A DNA stretch of 64,000 nucleotides from Firmicutes bacterium UBA4882 (GTDB lineage: Bacteria; Bacillota; UBA4882). Position 1 is the first letter of the stretch; each line of letters opens with the position of its first letter. The notes under the pieces are model-generated. The model searched no databases, was not told the origin of the DNA, and saw only the letters and a list, made by a program, of their open reading frames with translations. Positions 17,326 to 24,036 of this stretch are shown here, piece after piece. The DNA lies in the NCBI GenBank assembly GCA_002399265.1, contig DHDG01000039.1, forward strand, positions 35,393 to 99,392, read 5' to 3'. The position numbers and the translations under genes were made by a program.

Positions 17326-18864
17326 GTGAAGTTGGTTCGAAAAAAACAACGGTTATTCCTATATTTGATGATACTAATCGCAGCTTTAATCGCATTACGG
17401 GTTGCTCCGGCAAACGTGGCCGCTCAGACGTCTGCCACAACCTCGACGACTCCGCAAGCATTGCAGGGCAAGCAGCAACCGGCGGCGCAGCCGTCAGTGG
17501 AACCATCCATTCCTCTTTTTGGCAAGCAGGTGCTTTGGGAAGGCTTGCCGCAATCTGAGGTCGGATTGCATTTTGCAGACCTCGATTTGGACGGGCTATC
17601 CGAAGTCATCTCTGTCTCAGAAGGAAGTGCCAAAATTTACAAGGCGTTTAATCGCCACTTTGAACTGCAGGCTACCATATTTTTAGAAGGCAAGAATTTC
17701 GTTTCCATTAATTCTGCAGATTTAGACGCCGATGGAAGCATTGAAATAATTCTGGGTACTGACGACCTTGGCTATTTAGCAATATACCGGTGGGATAACC
17801 GCCCGGTTCCCGTTGCTGTTAGTCGCCACACCTGGAAACCTGTTGAGCATATTATCATTATTGATACTGAAGGAGACGGACTGAAGGAGATCTTCTCTGT
17901 CGCCTCTGATGGCGATGCCACCTTGTTTCGTTTTTCAGGTACTTCTATCGACGCAATCTGGCGCGGAGCAAAGGCGTTTCCTGATATCAAGACTTTTGCG
18001 ACCATTCAGCTTGACGGAAGTGGACCGGAAGAACTACTGACTGTTGATAAGACCAGAAATGGTTTTGTGATCTATTCGTGGCAAAAAGGCGTTCTGAAAA
18101 AAATGTTGGAAAACTTGCCTTGGGGTGGCATTCTAGACTTTGTCGTCTGTGACATCGATGGCGACGGAGCTGATGACATTCTAGCCATATCCGCCAGACG
18201 CATGTTTTACGCTTTTACTTGCATCGAGGGGGGCGTGCAGCAGAAAATTGCACCATTTGAAACGCCAACCTTATGCGGCCGGATTTTCCAGTCTACTGAC
18301 TTTCCGGGATCCTTTGCTTTAATTAGCAACTCATCATCGCAAGTGTTCAGTTATTTTTGGAATAACGGTTCCCCAAAGGAACTAGCCCGCAGCACTACTT
18401 TTGGCCGTTCGCGTTTATTTACACTACTGCGTAATGAGGAGCTACTTTTCATTCTCAATACGGGAGAAATGATTTCGGTGGCCATGACGGCCCCTGAAAA
18501 ACCGGATTTGATTGGCGTAATACTTAAAGATCGGCTGACAGTCTGGGAGCATTCACCGCAGTTAGTGGAAGGCCATCCATACCTGCCATTGAGTGAGCTT
18601 GAGAGTATTCTTCCTCTGGAATGTGTTTTGTCTACAGAAAGTGGGGTAGGATATCTTACGGCTTGGACAGGCACTTTTGCTTTCAAAACCGATAGCCCAA
18701 TACTACTATTTACGATATTGCCCGACTGCACGCCGGAAATTCTGGCCAACCCGGTCCGCACATTTAGTGACGGGCAAGTTTACCTTCCATTAGAAATGAT
18801 TAACCGGGTCCTACCCGGAAGAATTAAATGGGATGGCGACCGGGTAATATTGATTGTCGGATGA
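17326..18864 (+). CDS. Exported FG-GAP/VCBS-repeat protein with C-terminal copper-amine-oxidase-N-like domain
   Basis: 512 residues. An N-terminal hydrophobic segment (LFLYLMILIAALIALRV) followed by an Ala/Gln/Pro-rich linker indicates export. Then come several integrin-like repeats with calcium-loop patterns: DLDLDGLSEVI, DLDADGSIEII, DTEGDGLKEIF, DIDGDGADDIL. The last ~100 residues (YLPLSELESILP ... VYLPLEMINRVLP ... KWDGDRVILIVG) resemble the copper amine oxidase N-terminal-like domain common on surface proteins of Firmicutes. GTG 17326 follows AGGGGGG. Probably wall- or envelope-associated; ligand unknown. Confidence 0.75.
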   Translation: MKLVRKKQRLFLYLMILIAALIALRVAPANVAAQTSATTSTTPQALQGKQQPAAQPSVEPSIPLFGKQVLWEGLPQSEVGLHFADLDLDGLSEVISVSEGSAKIYKAFNRHFELQATIFLEGKNFVSINSADLDADGSIEIILGTDDLGYLAIYRWDNRPVPVAVSRHTWKPVEHIIIIDTEGDGLKEIFSVASDGDATLFRFSGTSIDAIWRGAKAFPDIKTFATIQLDGSGPEELLTVDKTRNGFVIYSWQKGVLKKMLENLPWGGILDFVVCDIDGDGADDILAISARRMFYAFTCIEGGVQQKIAPFETPTLCGRIFQSTDFPGSFALISNSSSQVFSYFWNNGSPKELARSTTFGRSRLFTLLRNEELLFILNTGEMISVAMTAPEKPDLIGVILKDRLTVWEHSPQLVEGHPYLPLSELESILPLECVLSTESGVGYLTAWTGTFAFKTDSPILLFTILPDCTPEILANPVRTFSDGQVYLPLEMINRVLPGRIKWDGDRVILIVG

Positions 18865-18956
18865 TTGTCAACTGATTGCTGATTTGCCCTGGCGGGTCAT
18901 AAGTGCGTTTCCCTCCTGCATAGTAATATTGTAGATGTAGGAGGGGAGTGTCCGAC

Positions 18957-19349
18957 ATGAAAGATAACGCGGTTAGGGAAAATAGCTCTACGATTGGTGC
19001 CATTGTGCGCGGCTTGTTTATTTCCCTGCTGTTTGGCGTTGTGGTACTAATTCTGTTTACGATCGTTTTGTCCGTAATGGGCGCGCGTCCAACCGACGTA
19101 CCGATGACGATTGTTCTTCTTTCGTATGTTACTGCCCTATTTGGCAGTATCACTGCTGGCAGACACTCGCCAAACCGCGGATGGCTGGCAGGCGGCTTAA
19201 CTGGTGCTTTGTTTATGATCCTGCTGCTATTGTTCTTTGCCATGATTCCGGAATCTGTTCTGAGCTGGCCTTTGGCGCTACTTCGCATTGCCTGCGCTTT
19301 TCCGGTGGGTGCGCTTGGCGGAATGCTGGGGGTCAACATTGGAACGTGA
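18957..19349 (+). CDS. Small four-helix membrane protein, TIGR04086-like
   Basis: About 130 residues with four hydrophobic helices: IVRGLFISLLFGVVVLILF, VPMTIVLLSYVTALFGSI, WLAGGLTGALFMILLLLF and a final LLRIACAFPVGALGGMLGV. This matches the size and pattern of the TIGR04086/YrzE family of Firmicute membrane proteins, whose function is unknown. ATG 18957 lies after AGGAGGGGAG; a GTG at 18948 overlaps that site. Confidence 0.7.
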   Translation: MKDNAVRENSSTIGAIVRGLFISLLFGVVVLILFTIVLSVMGARPTDVPMTIVLLSYVTALFGSITAGRHSPNRGWLAGGLTGALFMILLLLFFAMIPESVLSWPLALLRIACAFPVGALGGMLGVNIGT

Positions 19350-19433
19350 GTGGGTGAGTGAGCAGCAGGAGTAGGGGAGCTGATTGGGTAGTGTCTGGGT
19401 GGGGTGAGACTTAGAATGGTTTCAAATGCCTGC

Positions 19434-19462
19434 TTGACGTCCCTTTGTAGATCGAGTATAAT
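19434..19462 (+). promoter_or_regulatory. SigA promoter for tRNA-Trp
   Basis: TTGACG (19434-19439), 17-base spacer, TATAAT (19457-19462), 18 bases ahead of the tRNA. Confidence 0.85.
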
Positions 19463-19480
19463 AAAAAAGCACTCACACGC

Positions 19481-19556
19481 AGGGGAGTAGCTCAATTGGT
19501 AGAGCATCGGTCTCCAAAACCGAGGGCTGCGGGTTCAAGTCCTGTCTCCCCTGCCA
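19481..19556 (+). tRNA. tRNA-Trp (anticodon CCA), CCA end encoded
   Basis: Acceptor AGGGGAG / CTCCCCT, anticodon stem around loop CTCCAAA (anticodon CCA), T arm GCGGG-TTCAAGT-CCTGT, discriminator G and CCA. 76 bases. It is not followed by secE-nusG here. Confidence 0.97.
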
Positions 19557-19570
19557 AATATGATTTCGCG

Positions 19571-19598
19571 GCCTTTGGTGGAACCAGAGGCTTTTTTT
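19571..19598 (+). terminator. Terminator after tRNA-Trp
   Basis: Nine-bp stem GCCTTTGGT / ACCAGAGGC (one wobble) followed by seven T. Confidence 0.88.
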
Positions 19599-19649
19599 GT
19601 TATTCATCGACGAAGGACTTTCTTGGACAATAGCGTATTCATTAGAATG

Positions 19650-19677
19650 GTAATAATACGTGTTATTACGGTATAAT
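19650..19677 (+). promoter_or_regulatory. Palindromic operator candidate and -10 box ahead of pduL
   Basis: GTAATAATACGTGTTATTAC at 19650-19669 is a 20-base near-perfect inverted repeat (one mismatched pair) immediately before TATAAT at 19672-19677, in the spacer position of the promoter. A repressor bound there would block transcription. I do not recognise the factor. Confidence 0.5.
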
Positions 19678-19694
19678 AAGAGGGGGATGCATCT

Positions 19695-20279
19695 ATGGAA
19701 AAACAACCTTTATCAATCCCGGTCGGGGTTTCCAATCGGCATCTGCATCTGAGCCAAGCTGATCTGGAAGTGCTTTTTGGCAAAGGCTATCAATTGACAG
19801 TTAAGAAAGATCTCGGCCAGCCGGGTCAATTCGCTGCTGAAGAGACTGTTGATGTCCAGGGCCCGAAAAACACGATCAGCCGAATCCGGATTCTTGGTCC
19901 GATCAGAAAGCAGACCCAGATCGAAGTATCACTTACTGATTCCTTTACATTAGGCATTACGCCGCCAGTGCGTGATTCCGGTTCGCTGGCTGGATCACCT
20001 GGCGTGATCGTTAAAGGACCGCAAGGACAGATTGAGTTAAAAGAAGGCGTTGTCGCAGCCAAGCGTCACATCCATTGCACTCCGGAAGAAGCCGTCCAGC
20101 TTGGTGTAAAAGATATGGACATCGTTTCTGTTGCTGTGAAAGGCGGCGAGCGTTCCTTGACTTTTGGTGACGTCCTTGTACGCGTGCGTAATGACTTCGC
20201 CCTTGAATTCCATGTTGACACCGATGAAGCTAATGCCGCCGCTCTCAAGAACGGTGACTTGGTGCATATCGTACGTTAA
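19695..20279 (+). CDS. pduL: Phosphate propanoyl/acetyltransferase, PduL type
   Basis: Transfers an acyl group between CoA and phosphate (acetyl- or propanoyl-CoA to acyl phosphate). Two PduL domains are visible. Metal-binding His are in VGVSNRHLHLS near the start and KRHIHCTPEEA near residue 120. 194 residues, no N-terminal microcompartment-targeting extension, so it is probably a housekeeping cytosolic Pta replacement rather than a shell-cargo enzyme. No other pdu genes are nearby. ATG 19695 after AGGGGGA. Confidence 0.92.
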   Translation: MEKQPLSIPVGVSNRHLHLSQADLEVLFGKGYQLTVKKDLGQPGQFAAEETVDVQGPKNTISRIRILGPIRKQTQIEVSLTDSFTLGITPPVRDSGSLAGSPGVIVKGPQGQIELKEGVVAAKRHIHCTPEEAVQLGVKDMDIVSVAVKGGERSLTFGDVLVRVRNDFALEFHVDTDEANAAALKNGDLVHIVR

Positions 20280-20305
20280 ATAACAGATTGAATCAGGTGA
20301 GAAGA

Positions 20306-20506
20306 ATGCCACTCTATGAATTTATCTGTGCCTCTTGTGGGAAAAAGTTTGAGGAATTATGTCGCACCTCTGAACAGACAGATGTTAGGTGTCCAGCATG
20401 TGGCTCGGAGAAAGCCGCACGTCAATTATCTGCATTTGCATGCAAAGGTGGCGGCTCCAGCTGCGGTGGTTCCTGTTCTGGCGGCTCGTGTTCGTCTTGT
20501 CACTAA
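20306..20506 (+). CDS. FmdB-family zinc ribbon protein
   Basis: 66 residues: MPLYEFICASCGKKFEEL, then a second CPACGS pair, giving a four-Cys zinc ribbon. The tail is a Gly/Ser/Cys-rich segment ending CSSCH, typical of FmdB-like proteins. ATG 20306 (after AGGTGAGAA) is chosen over an upstream in-frame start at 20288. Function of the family is not settled; proposed as regulatory. Confidence 0.85.
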   Translation: MPLYEFICASCGKKFEELCRTSEQTDVRCPACGSEKAARQLSAFACKGGGSSCGGSCSGGSCSSCH

Positions 20507-20561
20507 AGAACGTCCCAAGCCTAGAACCAGGCCAAAGAATGTCCTTAAATAAACCCGAATT

Positions 20562-20586
20562 AAACCCGCCTCTTTGGGCGGGTTTT
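20562..20586 (+). terminator. Terminator after the zinc-ribbon gene
   Basis: AAACCCGCC / GGGCGGGTTT stem with loop TCTTT, followed by TTTT. 55 bases past the stop. Confidence 0.88.
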
Positions 20587-20695
20587 AGCATCAGGATCCC
20601 GATTTCAAAATTCTAGTTTACATAAGATATATTATAGGACTCAAAAAATCGAAAAGGCAGACACCACCGAAGCTCAAATTTGGGCTGTGGCTCGA

Positions 20696-20977
20696 TTATT
20701 TTGACTTTAAGGTGTAAACCTCAGCCGAGCTTTTCTTGGTTAGTCTGAGCCTTTGTAGGGACTTCCCGGGAGACTTAAATGGCTTTAGCGCGGGTTTCGA
20801 TGTCTCCGGACCTTCTTGCTGCCATAAAATCTCGGTTACTTCAATCGCTCTGTAATCTGCGTCAAGGCCGATACAGGCCCCGCAGTTGTCGCAAATCTTA
20901 GAAGGATCTACGTCGCACTTCAAGCACTCTCCGCAGTTATTGCAGATTTTGTCCTCGGTCAATACACACTCTTTCAA
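20696..20977 (-). CDS. Small cysteine-rich protein, ferredoxin-like N-terminus
   Basis: 93 residues. The first 35 hold CNNCGECLKCDVDP and then CDNCGACIGL, two C-x2-C-x2-C groups, with a further Cys at residue 4, which suggests a Fe-S cluster or zinc site. The rest is charged and without a recognised domain. The minus-strand frame is on its own, convergent with the zinc-ribbon gene. Similar short proteins are annotated as hypothetical in related genomes; no function can be claimed. Confidence 0.65.
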   Translation of the reverse strand: MKECVLTEDKICNNCGECLKCDVDPSKICDNCGACIGLDADYRAIEVTEILWQQEGPETSKPALKPFKSPGKSLQRLRLTKKSSAEVYTLKSK

Positions 20978-21089
20978 AACAGCACCGCCTATATTTAAAA
21001 TCCAGAGATCACAACTTCGGTCCTGCTTGTTTTTCTTCCTGACGGCGCAAATCCCTTTATTGGACTAGACAATCAGATATATTTGTTGT

Positions 21090-21371
21090 TTATGGAAGCT
21101 GTAAAAGCATGCCAGGCTGAAGATTTTTGGATGCCAGGCCATTGAGCTTGCAGATCTGATTAACTGTAACGCGTGGGTCGCAATCTGGATTATGCTTAAC
21201 AGCAATATTCCACAAAGTATCTCCTGGACGAACTACCGTAAATTCTTCGTTTTGAGCAGGTTTTTCACTAGATAGCGCTGTTGTTGCCAAGATTAAGAAT
21301 AACACAGAAAGTATTGCCATATTTCGAAGAAATATAAGCGGTCTCCAACGCAAACGTTTTTTTACCTGCAT
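21090..21371 (-). CDS. LysM-domain exported protein, YneA-like SOS gene
   Basis: 93 residues: basic N-terminus, one hydrophobic signal/anchor helix (NMAILSVLFLILATTALS), then a LysM domain (VVRPGDTLWNIAVKH, ending in LNGLASKNLQPGMLLQLP). Architecture, size and divergence from lexA match yneA of Bacillus subtilis, an SOS-induced cell-division suppressor. Start ATG 21371 follows GGGTGGGG; the earlier in-frame TTG falls inside a LexA box. Its promoter carries a LexA box between -35 and -10, so SOS control is well supported. Confidence 0.82.
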   Translation of the reverse strand: MQVKKRLRWRPLIFLRNMAILSVLFLILATTALSSEKPAQNEEFTVVRPGDTLWNIAVKHNPDCDPRVTVNQICKLNGLASKNLQPGMLLQLP

Positions 21372-21383
21372 TATTCCCCACCC

Positions 21384-21397
21384 CAAACATTCGTTCG
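21384..21397 (-). promoter_or_regulatory. LexA box 3 (LysM gene leader)
   Basis: On the minus strand CGAACGAATGTTTG, matching the Gram-positive SOS box CGAAC-N4-GTTYG. It lies downstream of the LysM-gene -10 box. Confidence 0.7.
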
Positions 21398-21406
21398 TTC
21401 ATTTGA

Positions 21407-21435
21407 ATTATAGCACGAACATATGTTCCGGTCAA
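21407..21435 (-). promoter_or_regulatory. Promoter of the LysM (yneA-like) gene
   Basis: Minus strand TTGACC (21430-21435), 17-base spacer, TATAAT (21407-21412). LexA box 1 fills the spacer. Confidence 0.85.
21416..21429. promoter_or_regulatory. LexA box 1 (perfect palindromic core)
   Basis: The core GAACATATGTTC is a perfect 12-base palindrome with CG flanks, a full match to the Firmicute SOS box. It occupies the spacer of the LysM-gene promoter. Confidence 0.92.
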
Positions 21436-21443
21436 TGCTAAAT

Positions 21444-21457
21444 CGAACAAATGTTTG
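21444..21457 (+). promoter_or_regulatory. LexA box 2 (lexA promoter)
   Basis: CGAACAAATGTTTG, one imperfect half, overlapping the -35 of the lexA promoter, as expected for autorepression. Confidence 0.85.
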
Positions 21458-21483
21458 CATATTGAAAATGATTATGTTATAAT
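21455..21483 (+). promoter_or_regulatory. Promoter of lexA
   Basis: TTGCAT (21455-21460), 17-base spacer, TATAAT (21478-21483). The -35 overlaps LexA box 2. Confidence 0.8.
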
Positions 21484-21547
21484 TTTCCTAGGACTAATAA
21501 GTCTGTTTTTTTCTTGCCTTTATATGTTTTGAGAGGAGTGTCGAGTT

Positions 21548-22156
21548 GTGGAAGATCTGACTGCTCGCCAACAAGAAATCCTCGATTTTATTAGAAAAGA
21601 AGTGCGCGAAAAGGGCTATCCTCCCTCTGTACGTGAAATTGGCGAAGCTGTAAACCTGAGCTCAAGTTCTACAGTTCATTCCCACTTAGAACGTCTCGAG
21701 AAGCTCGGATACATCCGTCGAGATCCGACCAAGCCGAGAGCCATTGAAATCCTTTCTGAATCATCAACCGCCCCTGCCCCTGTAATCAATGTACCTTTAA
21801 TTGGACGGGTGGCGGCCGGCTCGCCCATTCTCGCCGAACAAAATGTTGAGGACATCTATCCCCTGCCAAAAGACTTTGTCTTATACGAAGATGCTTTTAT
21901 GCTTAAAGTCCGTGGCGACAGCATGATTGAGACGGGCATCTTCGATGGAGATTTGGTAGTAGTGCGTCGCACGACCGATGCCAGGAACGGAGAGATCGTG
22001 GTCGCACTTGTCGGAGAGGAAGCTACCGTAAAGCGCTTTTTCCGCGAAAAAGACTGCATCCGTCTTCAACCCGAAAATTCAGCTATGGAGCCTATTATGG
22101 TGAAAGATGTTACAATCTTGGGTAAGGTCACGGGCCTGCTACGCAAGATTCATTAG
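21548..22156 (+). CDS. lexA: SOS repressor LexA
   Basis: Self-cleaving repressor of the SOS regulon. The N-terminal winged helix ([20 protein letters not shown], then [20 protein letters not shown]) is followed by the Ala-Gly cleavage site in [10 protein letters not shown], catalytic Ser in [15 protein letters not shown] and Lys in EEATVKRFF. 202 residues. GTG start after GAGGAG. Divergent from the LysM gene with three LexA boxes between them. Confidence 0.97.
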   Translation: MEDLTARQQEILDFIRKEVREKGYPPSVREIGEAVNLSSSSTVHSHLERLEKLGYIRRDPTKPRAIEILSESSTAPAPVINVPLIGRVAAGSPILAEQNVEDIYPLPKDFVLYEDAFMLKVRGDSMIETGIFDGDLVVVRRTTDARNGEIVVALVGEEATVKRFFREKDCIRLQPENSAMEPIMVKDVTILGKVTGLLRKIH

Positions 22157-22180
22157 TACTCAATCATCTAAAGCACAAAG

Positions 22181-22210
22181 AACCCGCAGAAGCTTGAGCC
22201 TCTGCGGGTT
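22181..22210. terminator. Bidirectional terminator candidate, lexA / DUF4264
   Basis: Ten-bp perfect stem AACCCGCAGA / TCTGCGGGTT, then CGTCATTTTT on the plus strand. Between convergent genes. Confidence 0.8.
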
Positions 22211-22258
22211 CGTCATTTTTCAACAAATGTTCCAAGCAATAGGGTCTGTCCCAACGGA

Positions 22259-22462
22259 TTACTCCCTGGAATCGCCTTCGGGATGATCGTTGCTAGATGA
22301 GTCGTATATGATAATGCGGTAATTTGTGCCGTCCAGTGTTAATCCAAAAATCAAATCCCGGTCTTTGAGGGTTTTGTTCAGGAATGTCACTAGTTGGTGC
22401 GTTTCTCCTTTAAGACGAAATGACTTTTCGCCTAAAATCGGAAGCTTGGTGTGCTGCGTCAT
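22259..22462 (-). CDS. DUF4264-like small protein
   Basis: 67 residues; core SFRLKGETHQLVTFLNKTL, then DLIFGLTLDG and YRIIIYDS matches the short DUF4264 (YpmA-like) family of Firmicutes, function unknown. It overlaps the surE stop by 4 bases, so it is translated with surE. Confidence 0.65.
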   Translation of the reverse strand: MTQHTKLPILGEKSFRLKGETHQLVTFLNKTLKDRDLIFGLTLDGTNYRIIIYDSSSNDHPEGDSRE

Positions 22463-23328
22463 GGTGTACCTCCCGAAAGGTCGTCTACATTAAGAGCAGA
22501 CCCATACGTGTTTTGGGCGTTTTTGGCGCTAGCGCCGGTCGGCTGTTTGAAAGGAACCGTAGCAAAACACGCTTCATCAATGACCTTACTGACGGCCGGT
22601 ATGATATCCGCACGCGTCAGGTCAAATTGAAGCGGTGTCACAGACACTTTGTTCTGAAGGATAGCATCAAGATCGGTATCTTTTTCGCTGTTCATAACCG
22701 GCTCTCCGGCAATCCAGTAGTAGACTTTTCCCCGGGGGTCGACCCTCCTCTCAATCACTTTGCTGTATTGGCGTCTTCCCAAACGTGCCACTGCGATGCC
22801 AGCAAGTTCCTCAGATCGCACTCCTGGGACATTAATGTTCAACAGCGTATTCTGTGGTAAAGGGTTTTTCAGCATAACAGCGGCAATTTCGGCGGCAACT
22901 TCTGCTGCCAACTCGAATCCGTCTCCAGAAAGGTCACAGAGCGAGACAGCCATCGCCGGAAAGCCAATCAGCGTGGCTTCAATGGCGGCTGATACAGTCC
23001 CGGAATAAAGAACATCTGTGCCTAGATTAGAGCCACGGTTAATGCCCGAGATTACCAGATCCGGTTGCTCTGGTAGCAGCGCCCCTTCAATCGCCAGCTT
23101 GACGCAGTCTGCAGGTGTGCCGTCGACTTCCCAAGCCTGGGCCGCACCAGGAATTTTGCGTTCTAACATACGTAGCGGGCGATGCAACGATATTGCATGC
23201 CCGCATGCACTCTGTTCGCGATCTGGAGCGATAACGTAGACTTTTCCCAGTTGTGAAATTCGATTACACAAAATATGCAAGCCTTCGGAATGGATGCCAT
23301 CGTCATTCGCCAGTAGAAAAACAGCCAT
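22459..23328 (-). CDS. surE: 5'/3'-nucleotidase SurE
   Basis: Metal-dependent nucleoside monophosphatase. The N-terminal metal motif is LLANDDGIHSEGL, followed by SGHAISLHRPLR-like (CGHAISLHRPLR) and DGTPADCVKLA, then SGINRGSNLGTDVLYSGTVSAA, all family hallmarks. 289 residues; the last ~35 residues are an extra, non-conserved tail. Its ATG overlaps the mgtC stop by one base. Confidence 0.95.
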   Translation of the reverse strand: MAVFLLANDDGIHSEGLHILCNRISQLGKVYVIAPDREQSACGHAISLHRPLRMLERKIPGAAQAWEVDGTPADCVKLAIEGALLPEQPDLVISGINRGSNLGTDVLYSGTVSAAIEATLIGFPAMAVSLCDLSGDGFELAAEVAAEIAAVMLKNPLPQNTLLNINVPGVRSEELAGIAVARLGRRQYSKVIERRVDPRGKVYYWIAGEPVMNSEKDTDLDAILQNKVSVTPLQFDLTRADIIPAVSKVIDEACFATVPFKQPTGASAKNAQNTYGSALNVDDLSGGTP

Positions 23329-23984
23329 TATAAGTTTCTCACCCGTACTTTCAAAATTCCCTCAACATCTTTTAGTTCCCCAGCCAGTTGTGCAACCCCT
23401 GATCCACGTCCTGTTACATGTAGCGTCATATTAGCTTCTCCTTGATCGTCAGGTTCGATATTCACGTCCCGGATACTGAAATGCAGATTGCCAAGGACAA
23501 CTGCAATAGCTCCCAATTGACCGGGACGATCCAGGATCCGGCACTCAATGATCAAAGTTTTCGAAGAAACAATATTTCTCTCGGCCTTATCCAGCAGCGT
23601 CAGGGTGCCTACAGCCATAAAGGCCGTAATCACAGCAGGAAGATAAAAACCGCTTCCCACCGCCAGACCAATTCCAGCAACCACCCAAAGACTCGCGGCA
23701 GTAGTCAGACCCCTGATGTTGGCACCTTCACGCATAATTGTGCCAGCTCCCAAGAAGCCAATTCCGCTAACCACCTGGGCTGCCAATCGAGCTGGATCGC
23801 GGGCTGTACCAAATTCGGGAAACGCATAGGCCGACACAATCATAATCAAGGCCGAACCGACACAAACGAGAATATGTGTGCGCAATCCCGCAGGTCGTCC
23901 GTGGCTTTCGCGCTCCAGTCCTATAAAGCCGCCCAAAATGCCGGCGCTAATCAAACGGGCGATAATCTGCCAGTTATTGCCCAC
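23328..23984 (-). CDS. MgtC/SapB family membrane protein
   Basis: 218 residues. N-terminal membrane domain with the family motif GGFIGLERESHGRPAGLRTH and three further helices (for example LVCVGSALIMIVSAYAF). A C-terminal cytosolic ACT-like domain begins near KTLIIECRILDRPGQLGAI. Often linked to Mg2+ or acid stress, or modulation of the F-type ATPase; the exact role varies. GTG start. Translationally linked to surE. Confidence 0.9.
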   Translation of the reverse strand: MGNNWQIIARLISAGILGGFIGLERESHGRPAGLRTHILVCVGSALIMIVSAYAFPEFGTARDPARLAAQVVSGIGFLGAGTIMREGANIRGLTTAASLWVVAGIGLAVGSGFYLPAVITAFMAVGTLTLLDKAERNIVSSKTLIIECRILDRPGQLGAIAVVLGNLHFSIRDVNIEPDDQGEANMTLHVTGRGSGVAQLAGELKDVEGILKVRVRNL

Positions 23985-24036
23985 TCCTACTCACATCCCC
24001 TGCCATCCATGCTTTCACAATATTGATGCCTCATTC

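Noticed and set aside
23442..24026. 194-residue plus-strand frame
   Set aside because: Antisense to the MgtC-family gene; Asn/Gln/Arg-rich shadow composition.
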